DNA of 64,000 nucleotides from an uncultured Flavobacteriaceae bacterium (GTDB lineage Bacteria; Bacteroidota; Bacteroidia; Flavobacteriales; Flavobacteriaceae): NCBI GenBank assembly GCA_947488345.1, contig CANKZQ010000001.1, positions 1,315,501 to 1,379,500 of the forward strand, read 5' to 3'. Shown piece by piece: positions 42,386 to 50,384 of this stretch (position 1 is its first letter; each line of letters starts with the position of its first letter). The notes under the pieces were generated by a model. It saw only the letters and a program-made list of their open reading frames with translations, ran no database searches and was not told where the DNA came from. The position numbers and the translations under genes were made by a program.

Positions 42386-43306
42386 TTACAATGAATAGTT
42401 TAAACCAAACAACCAATAAGATTGTACTTTATTATCAAGGTCATTAAAAGTCGCCGTCGGCTGTGTAATTTGTAAATTATTCAATCCTTCTTGCTTGTTT
42501 CCTCTAAGACCAAATTCAAATCCTAAACCAATTCCTTTCCATAAGGTATATCCAAAAGAGTTGATCCATGTCCAGTTAGACAGGTCACCACTTTTATAAC
42601 TCTGAAAAGTAGATAAGTTAGATTTAAAATTCACTTTATTAAATTGTCTTGTATAATCAGCAACAATTTTTGCACCCGTAGATGAATCAAAAGCAGCGTC
42701 ATTTTTAGCGAATACGAAGTTGTAGTTCAATGGATGAATTACTACCACTAAATTTTCAAGAGGTGTCCAAGTCGCACCAATACCTAAATCTAAAAATCCA
42801 GGATCGTTAAAATTGTTAATGATTGAAGTTCTATACTCACCTAAAGCAGAAATTGCCCATTTGTCGCTTAATTTACGACCATATAAAGAAGAGATAGTAA
42901 ATACGTCTGTTGTTCCGTCGAAACTATCGCTATCCGTATCTATATCGGTATTATCATTTTTTACCCACGCAAGGTTGATATTTCCTGAATTTCTCCAAAA
43001 AAACTTCTCTTGAGTAAGATTTGCAAAACCATTCACAGTAACACCAATGTTACCAGTAGATGAATTTGGTGCTGCATTAGAATACCAGTCATTAAAACCT
43101 TGAAGGTTAGCACCTATAGTACCGAAAGCTCCTTTTTTCCATCCTGGTAAAGCATCAATTTTAGCCTGTAAAGCATCTACTTCTCCCTGAAGTTTTGCAA
43201 TAGAATCTTTTTTAGGGCCTTGTTGCGCCTTTAATTCTTCAGCTGTTTGTGCATAAGTTGATGCTATCCCGAACACCAATCCAATTGCTAATACTAATTT
43301 TTTCAT
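42386..43306 (-). CDS. DUF3078 family outer-membrane barrel protein
   Basis: Signal peptide MKKLVLAIGLVFGIASTYAQ; a short coiled segment (DSIAKLQGEVDALQAKIDAL); then repeated amphipathic strands typical of a barrel (FGTIGANLQGFNDWYSN, NIGVTVNGFANLTQEKFFWR, RTSIINNFNDPGFLDLGIGA), ending YWLFGLNYSL with a C-terminal aromatic/hydrophobic residue. This matches the Bacteroidota DUF3078 family. 306 residues. Near the suf tail but with its own promoter (TAATTTTG, 43342-43335). Function unknown. Confidence 0.85.
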   Translation of the reverse strand: MKKLVLAIGLVFGIASTYAQTAEELKAQQGPKKDSIAKLQGEVDALQAKIDALPGWKKGAFGTIGANLQGFNDWYSNAAPNSSTGNIGVTVNGFANLTQEKFFWRNSGNINLAWVKNDNTDIDTDSDSFDGTTDVFTISSLYGRKLSDKWAISALGEYRTSIINNFNDPGFLDLGIGATWTPLENLVVVIHPLNYNFVFAKNDAAFDSSTGAKIVADYTRQFNKVNFKSNLSTFQSYKSGDLSNWTWINSFGYTLWKGIGLGFEFGLRGNKQEGLNNLQITQPTATFNDLDNKVQSYWLFGLNYSL

Positions 43307-43334
43307 TTTTTATTTGATTTTTAGTTTGAGCACG

Positions 43335-43342
43335 CAAAATTA
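43335..43342 (-). promoter_or_regulatory. TAnnTTTG -7 promoter box of the DUF3078 gene
   Basis: TAATTTTG on the minus strand, exact consensus, 29 bp before the ATG at 43306. Confidence 0.55.
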
Positions 43343-43392
43343 CGCTTTTTCAATCATATAGACACAAGATCTATACTAAAGTCACAAAAGAA

Positions 43393-43902
43393 TTACTTTT
43401 TTCTTTTGTATAACGGTACGGTTGAGCAAGCTTCACCAAACATAATTGTTTGAGCGGTAGGGAGTAATTTTTCAATTAACTGTACTTGGGCTGTATCTGG
43501 TATCGGTTTATCAGAACACCCTTTGATAATGACAGGTTTATCTTTATATTTTTGTTCATCTAAATTGGAGATTATTTCTTGAAAAATACTCGTTTCAAGC
43601 AATTCTAAGTTTCCAACCACAACTTTTGCAGCAAATTTGGCCAGTTTTGTTGCAATTAACAAATAGGCCCAAGAAGGTATGATAGCGTCTGTTTTGCAGG
43701 TTAGTGCCACATAATGGTCTTGATAGCTACTCCAGTCGTGCAAGTTTACGCTTTCGCGGAATTCTTTTTCTCTTAATATAAGCCCTTCATATAACCAATC
43801 TGAAATATCAAATACGGTACGCCTTCCCTCAGGATATAATTCCTCAAGGTCAATAGTCACTAAAGGACTTTTTGCCACTCTATTTACAATTTCATCTTGC
43901 AT
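43393..43902 (-). CDS. DUF2480 family protein, linked to Fe-S assembly genes
   Basis: Soluble 169-residue cytoplasmic protein of a Bacteroidota-restricted family. Recognisable stretches: VTIDLEELYPEGRRTVFDIS, DWLYEGLILREKEFRE, IIPSWAYLLIATKLAKFA and GEACSTVPLYKRKK. It has three cysteines (Cys69, Cys129 in IKGCSDKPIP, Cys159 in GEACSTVPL), the last two in glycine-rich turns. It follows the DUF59 gene by 5 bp and sufE before that, so a role in Fe-S cluster assembly or repair is a fair inference. No catalytic motif is recognisable. Confidence 0.83.
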   Translation of the reverse strand: MQDEIVNRVAKSPLVTIDLEELYPEGRRTVFDISDWLYEGLILREKEFRESVNLHDWSSYQDHYVALTCKTDAIIPSWAYLLIATKLAKFAAKVVVGNLELLETSIFQEIISNLDEQKYKDKPVIIKGCSDKPIPDTAQVQLIEKLLPTAQTIMFGEACSTVPLYKRKK

Positions 43903-43907
43903 CTTTT

Positions 43908-44228
43908 CTATAAAAATCCTAGTTCTAATTTTGCTTCTTCACTCATCATGTCTTGCGTCCACGTAGGGTCAAAGGTAATTTCAACCTCGGCATTGTCTAT
44001 TTCTTTCAAGGTTTTTACTTTCTCCTCTACCTCAACGGGTAAAGTCTCAGCAACAGGACAATTTGGCGACGTAAGTGTCATTAATATTTTTGCTTCATTA
44101 TTTTCGTTTACGAAAACATCATATATCAATCCTAATTCATAGATATCAACAGGAATTTCAGGGTCATAGATTGTTTTTAATACATCTACAATTTTATCTC
44201 CTATTTCTTTTACATCATTATCAGTCAT
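43908..44228 (-). CDS. DUF59/MIP18 family Fe-S assembly factor (SUF-associated)
   Basis: Small cytoplasmic protein (106 residues) of the MIP18/SufT-like family. Diagnostic parts: KTIYDPEIPVDIYELGLIYD, MTLTSPNCPVAETLPVEVEE with the conserved Cys, and EITFDPTWTQDMMSEEAKLE at the C-terminus. Family members help mature Fe-S proteins. Located between sufE and DUF2480, in an operon with 29 bp and 5 bp gaps; the rest of suf is not in this window. I withhold a symbol since SufT naming is inconsistent. Confidence 0.9.
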   Translation of the reverse strand: MTDNDVKEIGDKIVDVLKTIYDPEIPVDIYELGLIYDVFVNENNEAKILMTLTSPNCPVAETLPVEVEEKVKTLKEIDNAEVEITFDPTWTQDMMSEEAKLELGFL

Positions 44229-44257
44229 AACTCATTTTTATGTTTGCAAAGATACGA

Positions 44258-44683
44258 TTATTGCATTAATTTAGTTTGAAAAGCCATCGCATAGAGCTTT
44301 AATTGTTTAATCATTGAAACCAATCCGTTGGCTCTCGTGGCAGATAAATGCTCTTTCAATCCGATGTCATCGATAAAAGACATATCGGCATTTAAAATAT
44401 CTTGCGGTTTTTGATTCGAAAAAACACGAAGTAATAAAGCGATAATACCTTTGGTTAATATCGCATCACTATCCGCCGAAAAGGCCACTACATCTTCGGC
44501 CAATTCTCCATGAACCCATACTTTTGATTGGCATCCTTTGATAATATTGTCGTCGGTTTTATGCTCGGTATTTATTAATGGTAATGTCTTACCCAATTCT
44601 ATGATATATTCATAGCGCTCCATCCAATCATCAAACATTGAAAATTCATCTACAATTTCTTCTTGTATTTCTTTGATAGTCAT
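44258..44683 (-). CDS. sufE: SufE cysteine-desulfuration protein
   Basis: Accepts persulfide sulfur from the SufS desulfurase and passes it to the SufB scaffold. The acceptor is Cys51 in IIKGCQSKVWVHG, at the same number as in E. coli SufE. Other family features: EFSMFDDWMERYEYIIELGK at the N-terminus and SATRANGLVSMIKQLKLYA at the C-terminus. 141 residues, complete. First gene of the sufE-DUF59-DUF2480 group, with a minus-strand TAATTTTG box at 44742-44735. Confidence 0.95.
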   Translation of the reverse strand: MTIKEIQEEIVDEFSMFDDWMERYEYIIELGKTLPLINTEHKTDDNIIKGCQSKVWVHGELAEDVVAFSADSDAILTKGIIALLLRVFSNQKPQDILNADMSFIDDIGLKEHLSATRANGLVSMIKQLKLYAMAFQTKLMQ

Positions 44684-44693
44684 TTTTTAAACT

Positions 44694-44701
44694 TATTTTT
44701 G
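44694..44701 (+). promoter_or_regulatory. TAnnTTTG -7 promoter box of the PfkB kinase gene
   Basis: TATTTTTG, exact consensus, 57 bp before the ATG at 44759. It lies inside the predicted 5' leader of the divergent sufE gene, so the two transcripts should overlap at their 5' ends. Confidence 0.5.
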
Positions 44702-44734
44702 CACAGTCGAAGACTGATGTTGCCTATTTAGTCG

Positions 44735-44742
44735 CAAAATTA
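44735..44742 (-). promoter_or_regulatory. TAnnTTTG -7 promoter box of sufE
   Basis: TAATTTTG on the minus strand, exact consensus, 52 bp before the sufE ATG at 44683. Confidence 0.5.
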
Positions 44743-44758
44743 AGGTAAAAAAACAAGA

Positions 44759-45685
44759 ATGAGTAAATTATTAGCTGTGGGTACTGTTGCATTTGATGCT
44801 ATAGAAACACCTTTCGGTAAAACTGATAAAATATTGGGTGGTTCTGCCACTTTCGTGGGATTAGCCGCCTCACATTTTGGAATAGAAACAGGCTTAGTTT
44901 CTGTTGTTGGAGACGACATGCCAAACGCCTATTTAACCATGCTCAATGAGCGAAATATTGATACTTCAGGCGTAGAAATTGTACAAGGAGGTAAGACCTT
45001 CTTTTGGAGTGGCCGATATCATAACGATATGAATTCTCGAGATACTTTGGTCACCGAGCTGAATACCTTAGCTGATTTTAGTCCTGTTGTGCCTGAGAGT
45101 TTCAAAGATGCTCCAGTTGTTATGTTAGGTAACTTACATCCTTTAACACAAAGCTCTGTGTTAGATCAACTATCTGAAAAACCGAAGATGGTTATTTTAG
45201 ATACGATGAATTTTTGGATGGACTCGGCACTAGAAGATTTAAAAAATGTCATCAAAAGGATCGATGTGATTACAATTAATGATGAAGAAGCTCGTCAACT
45301 TAGCGGTGAATATTCTTTAGTAAATGCCGCAAAGAAAATTCATGAAATGGGCCCAAAATATGTGGTTATCAAAAAAGGAGAACATGGTGCTTTGTTGTTT
45401 AACGAAGGAAATATGTTTTTCGCTCCTGCATTACCATTAGCAGAAGTGTTTGACCCAACTGGCGCTGGTGATACGTTCGCAGGAGGGTTTGCCGGATATA
45501 TTGCGAAAACAGAGGATATCTCGTTTGAAAATATGAAAAACGCTGTTATTTATGGTTCGAATTTAGCCTCTTTTTGTGTCGAGAGATTTGGCACGGAGCG
45601 CATGCAGAGTTTAACGATAGAAGAAGTTCATCAACGACTGAAATCTTTTAAAGAACTAACACAATTTGAAATTAAATTAAATTAA
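44759..45685 (+). CDS. PfkB family carbohydrate/nucleoside kinase
   Basis: Ribokinase-fold sugar or nucleoside kinase. N-terminal glycine-rich GGSATFVGLAASHFGIETGL; the catalytic-base and anion-hole signature DPTGAGDTFAGGFAGYI near residue 235; YVVIKKGEHGALLF in between. 308 residues, normal. Substrate is not determined. It sits between sufE (divergent) and a large PurF-like gene; the two were probably linked functionally through PRPP or nucleotide metabolism, but a terminator lies between them. Confidence 0.9.
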   Translation: MSKLLAVGTVAFDAIETPFGKTDKILGGSATFVGLAASHFGIETGLVSVVGDDMPNAYLTMLNERNIDTSGVEIVQGGKTFFWSGRYHNDMNSRDTLVTELNTLADFSPVVPESFKDAPVVMLGNLHPLTQSSVLDQLSEKPKMVILDTMNFWMDSALEDLKNVIKRIDVITINDEEARQLSGEYSLVNAAKKIHEMGPKYVVIKKGEHGALLFNEGNMFFAPALPLAEVFDPTGAGDTFAGGFAGYIAKTEDISFENMKNAVIYGSNLASFCVERFGTERMQSLTIEEVHQRLKSFKELTQFEIKLN

Positions 45686-45693
45686 TATATCTG
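45665..45693 (+). promoter_or_regulatory. Candidate promoter of the PurF-like gene inside the end of the kinase gene
   Basis: TTTG (45665-45668), a 17-bp spacer and TATATCTG (45686-45693, one mismatch to TAnnTTTG). Predicted transcription start near 45700 falls inside the terminator hairpin, so this transcript would lack the 5' arm and escape termination. Confidence 0.45.
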
Positions 45694-45721
45694 TCCGTGC
45701 TTTCGAGCGCGGATTTTTTTT
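45694..45721 (+). terminator. Intrinsic terminator between the PfkB and PurF-like genes
   Basis: TCCGTGC (45694-45700) pairs with GCGCGGA (45707-45713, one G-T pair) around TTTCGA, followed by eight T. It ends 9 bp before the ATG at 45731. Confidence 0.75.
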
Positions 45722-45730
45722 ACAAAAAAT

Positions 45731-47629
45731 ATGAGTGACGCTATTAAACACGAATGCGGAATTGCCTTAGTGAGGTTATTAAAACCTCTAGAATTCTACC
45801 AAAAAAAATATGGCACTTCTTTCTACGGTATTAATAAAATGTACTTAATGATGGAAAAACAGCACAATCGAGGTCAAGATGGTGCAGGTTTTGCCAGTAT
45901 CAAATTAGATGTAAATCCTGGAACTCGATACATCAGTAGAGTACGATCAAATCAACAGGCGCCTATTCAAGATATTTTTGCTCAGATTAATGAGCGATTG
46001 AATGGTATTTTAGAAAAAAATCCTGATAAGAAAAATGATGTACAATGGCAATTAGAGCATATGCCTTATGTTGGCAATCTTTTTTTAGGCCATGTGCGAT
46101 ATGGAACCTTTGGGAAAAATAGCATCGAAAGCGTTCATCCTTTTTTACGTCAAAATAACTGGAAGCATAAAAACCTTATTGTTGCGGGTAATTTTAACAT
46201 GACCAACTCGAATGAACTGTTAGATGAATTAATAGAGTTAGGCATGCACCCAAAAGAAAATACCGATACTGTTACTGTAATGGAAAAAATTGGGCATTTC
46301 TTAGATGATGAAGTTGCTAATATCTATCAGCAATGCAAAGAAAAAGGAATCAATAAAAAAGATGCATCCTTGGTTATTGAAGAAGAGTTAGATATTAAAA
46401 AAGTATTACAGCGCGCTTCTAAAAACTGGGACGGTGGTTATGCAATGGTAGGTCTCTTGGGTCATGGGGACGCTTTTGTATATCGAGATCCGGCTGGGAT
46501 ACGACCTGCGTATTATTACCAAGACGATGAAGTTGTTGTTGTAGCCTCCGAACGTCCTGCGATTCAAACAGTCTTTAATGTAGATTATAAGGATGTTCGC
46601 GAATTGGAACATGCCAATGCCCTAATTATTAAAAAAAATGGAAACGTTTCGGTACAACAAGTACAAGAACAGCTCCCTAAAAAATCATGTTCCTTTGAAC
46701 GTATATACTTTTCCCGCGGAAGCGATGCCGAAATTTATGAAGAGCGTAAAAATTTGGGTAAAAATGTGTTTCCTAAAATTTTACAAAAGATTGAGAATGA
46801 TGTTGATGGTACTGTTTTCTCATTTATACCGAATACCGCAGAAACGTCGTTTTACGGCATGGTCCAAGCCGCTGATGATTATTTAATTCAACACAAATTA
46901 TCGACAATCCTTGACGGAAAACGAAATCTTTCGGCCGAAAAAGTAACGCAGATACTTTCAGAGCGTGCACGCATGGAAAAAATTGCTATTAAAGACGCAA
47001 AATTGAGAACTTTTATTGCCGATGACAATAGCCGAGATGACTTAGTGGCGCACGTTTATGATGTTACTTATGGAGTGGTGAAACCCTCAGACAACTTAGT
47101 AATCATTGACGACAGCATTGTAAGAGGAACAACATTAAAGAAAAGTATCATCAAAATTTTAGACCGACTTAACCCTAAAAAAATTGTGGTGGTCTCTTCA
47201 GCTCCTCAAATTCGATATCCAGATTGTTATGGAATTGATATGGCTAAACTTGAAGAGTTTATTGCCTTTAAAGCTACCTTAGAATTATTAAAAGAAACCG
47301 ACCAATATCATATTATTGATGACATTTACAAAAAATGTAAAAATCAAGATTCGGTGGCCGATGACGAATTAGAAAATTATGTTCGAGAGATGTACAAACC
47401 ATTCTCACCAGAGCAAATTTCAGATAAAATTGCCCAATTATTAAAAACTGAAGATATCAATGCGGAGGTCAATGTCATCTTCCAATCAATTGAAGGGCTA
47501 CATCAGGCTTGCCCTAAAAATGAGGGAGATTGGTATTTTACAGGAAAATATCCGACTCCCGGAGGCGTGAAAGTAGTGAATCGAGCATTTATCAATTTTT
47601 ATGAAGGTAATAACAAAAGAGCCTATTAA
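45731..47629 (+). CDS. Large amidophosphoribosyltransferase-like protein (PurF paralogue, 632 aa)
   Basis: Type II glutamine amidotransferase plus PRTase fold. The N-terminal nucleophile would be Cys9 after an eight-residue leader (MSDAIKHECGIALVRL), followed by HNRGQDGAGFAS and LFLGHVRYGTFG. The PRPP loop is intact (NLVIIDDSIVRGTTLKKSII), and ASERPAIQTVF and RGSDAEIYEERKNLGKNVFP match PurF. It is ~130 residues longer than classical PurF, with insertions at ~80-115 and ~400-450 and a C-terminal extension (PKNEGDWYFTGKYPTPGGVK). Bacteroidota often carry this form alongside ordinary PurF. Main or paralogous role in purine synthesis cannot be decided here, so no symbol. Confidence 0.87.
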   Translation: MSDAIKHECGIALVRLLKPLEFYQKKYGTSFYGINKMYLMMEKQHNRGQDGAGFASIKLDVNPGTRYISRVRSNQQAPIQDIFAQINERLNGILEKNPDKKNDVQWQLEHMPYVGNLFLGHVRYGTFGKNSIESVHPFLRQNNWKHKNLIVAGNFNMTNSNELLDELIELGMHPKENTDTVTVMEKIGHFLDDEVANIYQQCKEKGINKKDASLVIEEELDIKKVLQRASKNWDGGYAMVGLLGHGDAFVYRDPAGIRPAYYYQDDEVVVVASERPAIQTVFNVDYKDVRELEHANALIIKKNGNVSVQQVQEQLPKKSCSFERIYFSRGSDAEIYEERKNLGKNVFPKILQKIENDVDGTVFSFIPNTAETSFYGMVQAADDYLIQHKLSTILDGKRNLSAEKVTQILSERARMEKIAIKDAKLRTFIADDNSRDDLVAHVYDVTYGVVKPSDNLVIIDDSIVRGTTLKKSIIKILDRLNPKKIVVVSSAPQIRYPDCYGIDMAKLEEFIAFKATLELLKETDQYHIIDDIYKKCKNQDSVADDELENYVREMYKPFSPEQISDKIAQLLKTEDINAEVNVIFQSIEGLHQACPKNEGDWYFTGKYPTPGGVKVVNRAFINFYEGNNKRAY

Positions 47630-47668
47630 ATTGGCATCTTAATTGTTTATGATATTAAAAATATAAAC

Positions 47669-48157
47669 ATGAAAACACTAAAAATATATCTTGTTATACC
47701 ATTAATTGCATTTATTATGATGAGTTTTTCGCAATGTAGTGGAGAAAAATTTGATTCAAAAGCACCTGCAACGATTACCCAATCATTTTACCAAAACTGG
47801 GTAGGCGGTGTACCTGGCTCGAAAGGTACTCTGGTTACTATTAAATTAAATACTCCTGAAAAAGAGGTCGTTTTTGATTCCATTTATTTTAATGGAGCTA
47901 TTGTTAAACTCAAAACCTCGAGTCATGAAAAAGGTATTACCTTAACGGGAAATTTCATGGCTGATTCAAAGCAAAATGATATTGTTATGGAAGGTGATCC
48001 GAAAAAAGAGATTGGAAATACTCCAACGAAAAAGATCCGTGAAATTCCTTTCGATCTTGAGCCGGGAGAAGCTATTATTAGCTACAAAATCAGGAATAAA
48101 ACAAGATATTACAAGCTTGTTGGAATTAAAAAATCGAAGTCTCTTTTTTATCAATAA
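47669..48157 (+). CDS. Exported hypothetical protein, possible lipoprotein (162 aa)
   Basis: N-terminal signal (MKTLKIYLVIPLIAFIMMSF) ending SQC/SGEKFDSK; the Cys could be lipidated but the lipobox is weak (FSQC). The remaining ~135 residues are beta-strand rich (GTLVTIKLNTPEKEVVFDSI, YFNGAIVKLKTSSHEKGITL, EAIISYKIRNKTRYYKLVGI). No family recognised. Follows the PurF-like gene by 39 bp and may be read from it. An Ig-like periplasmic role is a guess. Confidence 0.65.
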   Translation: MKTLKIYLVIPLIAFIMMSFSQCSGEKFDSKAPATITQSFYQNWVGGVPGSKGTLVTIKLNTPEKEVVFDSIYFNGAIVKLKTSSHEKGITLTGNFMADSKQNDIVMEGDPKKEIGNTPTKKIREIPFDLEPGEAIISYKIRNKTRYYKLVGIKKSKSLFYQ

Positions 48158-48214
48158 TTATTTTTTGGCACAGAGTTTGGTTTATACCTTAAACAAACAT
48201 TAAAAACTGTGCTT

Positions 48215-49135
48215 ATGAAAGCTTTAAAACTACTTACAGGATTATTTTTAGCCACAACATTACTTACGTCTTGTGTTGTTTCAGTAAACGATTTTGACGA
48301 TTTCGATGATTCGATTAGTTTAGAACAATTAGTAACTTCATATGATTTATGGTATGTAGATTTTAATAGAACTACAGGCAATGGAGAGGTTCCTTTTTTA
48401 TCTAAAGCATTTACAATTTCTTTTCAAAATGGACGTTTATATGCTAATAATAATCTTGTTGGAATTGGTTCTGTTGGAAACGGTTTAGGTTTACAAGTTG
48501 GTTATTATAATACAATTAATGGTGTATTAGAAGTAGATCATAATCAAGATGGGTTCATTGACTTAGAAGTGTCACAAATATCTAATGATGAAATTAGAGT
48601 AAGAGATACATTTTCAAATACAACTTATTACCTGATAGGTTATTTTAGAAACACCTTCGATTACGATCTTGTTTTTTATGATAACATCGAGTATTTTTTA
48701 CAAGAGTATGTTGCTTGGGAAAAAACATTCACTAGTAATGTTGGAGCTTTAAATGAATTCGATGACGAAAACTTTTTAGAGTTCACTCCAAACGGAAATA
48801 CTAGTGTATTTAGATCTTCTCAAGACGACTTTGGCACAGATATTGATTTCTTAAATTGGGATTTTGTAGGTGATTATGAAGTGTTTAATGTGAGCGGTGT
48901 AGATGACCTAAAGATTTTAACATTAGATTATGATTTCTTTGACAATGAAGAGTTCGAATTAAGCGTTATTAATGATGGAAAGATAAGTTTATTCCATCGA
49001 GCTTCAGGCACAACTTATGAATTTACAGGAAGAGGTTATATCCAATTCAAAAATGGTGACGCGAAAGTTGCACCAAGAAATAAGAAACGATTTAAAACAA
49101 ATCGTAAAACGAAAAAAAGAAATATAAAAGCATAA
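48215..49135 (+). CDS. Conserved flavobacterial lipoprotein with strongly basic C-terminal tail
   Basis: Lipoprotein signal MKALKLLTGLFLATTLLTSC, then acidic VVSVNDFDDFDDSISL, as in surface lipoproteins. The body is beta-rich (VTSYDLWYVDFNRTTGNGEV, FISKAFT-like strand LSKAFTISFQNGRLYANNNL, IEYFLQEYVAWEKTFTSN, GRGYIQF) and resembles a conserved Flavobacteriia family sometimes mislabelled as a nucleotidyltransferase. The last 23 residues carry 12 Lys/Arg (from KVAPRNKKRF onwards), an unusual tail for an exported protein. ATG at 48215 chosen, two codons inside the longest frame, as it gives a clean signal peptide. Ends with a strong terminator. Confidence 0.78.
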   Translation: MKALKLLTGLFLATTLLTSCVVSVNDFDDFDDSISLEQLVTSYDLWYVDFNRTTGNGEVPFLSKAFTISFQNGRLYANNNLVGIGSVGNGLGLQVGYYNTINGVLEVDHNQDGFIDLEVSQISNDEIRVRDTFSNTTYYLIGYFRNTFDYDLVFYDNIEYFLQEYVAWEKTFTSNVGALNEFDDENFLEFTPNGNTSVFRSSQDDFGTDIDFLNWDFVGDYEVFNVSGVDDLKILTLDYDFFDNEEFELSVINDGKISLFHRASGTTYEFTGRGYIQFKNGDAKVAPRNKKRFKTNRKTKKRNIKA

Positions 49136-49182
49136 AGATAAGGTTTGGTTAGTTGATTTTGGTTGATTAATTTCAACCAACG

Positions 49183-49211
49183 CCGCCTCAGGTTTCTGAG
49201 GCGGTTTTTTT
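49183..49211 (+). terminator. Intrinsic terminator after the basic-tail lipoprotein gene
   Basis: Perfect 9-bp stem CCGCCTCAG/CTGAGGCGG with GTTT loop and seven T. Confidence 0.9.
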
Positions 49212-49212
49212 G

Positions 49213-49220
49213 TACTTTTA
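49213..49220 (+). promoter_or_regulatory. Near-consensus -7 box of the AlbA_2 gene
   Basis: TACTTTTA, one mismatch to TAnnTTTG, starting 2 bp after the terminator T-run and 24 bp before the ATG at 49244. Confidence 0.35.
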
Positions 49221-49243
49221 TAAAAAAGAATTCTCCATAAACT

Positions 49244-50380
49244 ATGATCAATAAGCGCCTTCTGATTAAAAATTTACTTGCCTATAATGATGAAAATAGT
49301 TTTTATGATAAGAAAGTTCAACTGAACCTCAATTCTAAGGAAGGTAAAGCCAAGTTTCTAAAACATGTATGTGCCTTGTCAAATTCGAATCCAGATAACA
49401 ATTCATATATTGTCATTGGTATCGAAGATGAAACCAATAAAATCATTGGGGTTGATTTTTTTGACGATAGTAAAATTCAAAACTTGGTCAATGCTTATTT
49501 AGCCAATCCGCCGAAGATCCAATATGAAAATGTAGCTTTTCCTAGACTCTCTCGGCACAAGGTAGTAGGCTTGGTTACGATCAACCCGATACCCAGTATC
49601 ACTTCCTTGATAAAAGGCACTTGGAAATACAAAAAGAACACTATTTTTATAAGAAGAGGGAGTAATTCTATTCCAACTGAACATGTCATTTTAAAAAACA
49701 CAAATAAAGCAGTTGTATCCGCTATTGAAAAGAACGCTGTCAACAATATCGAACTCACCTTAAATAGTGTCTTTAATTTTATTGATACTTATAAAAAAGA
49801 ACTCTCGCCGACATATAAAGTTTTTAAAGATCAATTCATCGTTTGTTGGGCAGGCATTAAAAAAGAGGTTGACGGCGAAATCTACTATTCTCGAGTAGAT
49901 ATTGAGTTAATCAATGAACAGGTGCGTTTATTCTATTCTGATTTGGATGATGTTCAAATTCAATATAACGAACAATCATTCATTATTACAGAATTCATTC
50001 AACTTGGTATTCAACAAGATTTTACTTACTACCCTTTAGAAAAAACCATCATCCATTTCAAGGATAATGGAAAACACGATATCGCCTCTGAACTCTTGTT
50101 TGAACCTCCACAATTCGATCCTATTGTATTGAAACACATTTACAACAGTAACAATGCCCTCTTAGAAAAGCTAAAAAAAGCATTACCGCTTACAAAAAAT
50201 GACCGTAACGATTTAGAACAACTCCCCACTAGTTATCTAATCTGCTCGTTAAATGGTTTTACAAATGCAAAAGAAAAATTAAGTGAAATAAAGCCTCTTC
50301 TTAGAAAGTTAGAAAATAAGAGTCCCTATATAAAAGTAAAAGAAACAGAGCGAATATTACGAAAGATAAAGTACAATTAA
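49244..50380 (+). CDS. AlbA_2/Schlafen-type domain protein
   Basis: The N-terminal ~150 residues form an AlbA_2 (divergent AAA-4/Schlafen) domain: KEGKAKFLKHVCALSNSNPD, SYIVIGIEDETNKIIGVDFF, NAYLANPPKIQYENVAF, GTWKYKKNTIFIRRGSNSIP. The typical N-terminal E-x-x-EFK motif is not obvious. The rest (to 378 residues) is unassigned, with an alpha-helical C-terminus (LLEKLKKALPLTKNDRNDLE). Members are putative nucleic-acid binding regulators; some Schlafen proteins act in defence, but no defence genes are near. Converges on the cytochrome gene (4-bp gap). Confidence 0.82.
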   Translation: MINKRLLIKNLLAYNDENSFYDKKVQLNLNSKEGKAKFLKHVCALSNSNPDNNSYIVIGIEDETNKIIGVDFFDDSKIQNLVNAYLANPPKIQYENVAFPRLSRHKVVGLVTINPIPSITSLIKGTWKYKKNTIFIRRGSNSIPTEHVILKNTNKAVVSAIEKNAVNNIELTLNSVFNFIDTYKKELSPTYKVFKDQFIVCWAGIKKEVDGEIYYSRVDIELINEQVRLFYSDLDDVQIQYNEQSFIITEFIQLGIQQDFTYYPLEKTIIHFKDNGKHDIASELLFEPPQFDPIVLKHIYNSNNALLEKLKKALPLTKNDRNDLEQLPTSYLICSLNGFTNAKEKLSEIKPLLRKLENKSPYIKVKETERILRKIKYN

Positions 50381-50384
50381 ACGT

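Noticed and set aside
48215-49135. Nicotinate-nucleotide adenylyltransferase label for the basic-tail lipoprotein
   Set aside because: It has a lipoprotein signal and no HxGH or ISSTxxR nucleotidyltransferase motifs.
49244-50380. AlbA_2/Schlafen protein as a phage defence system
   Set aside because: No nuclease, methylase or other defence gene is near; the neighbours are housekeeping genes.
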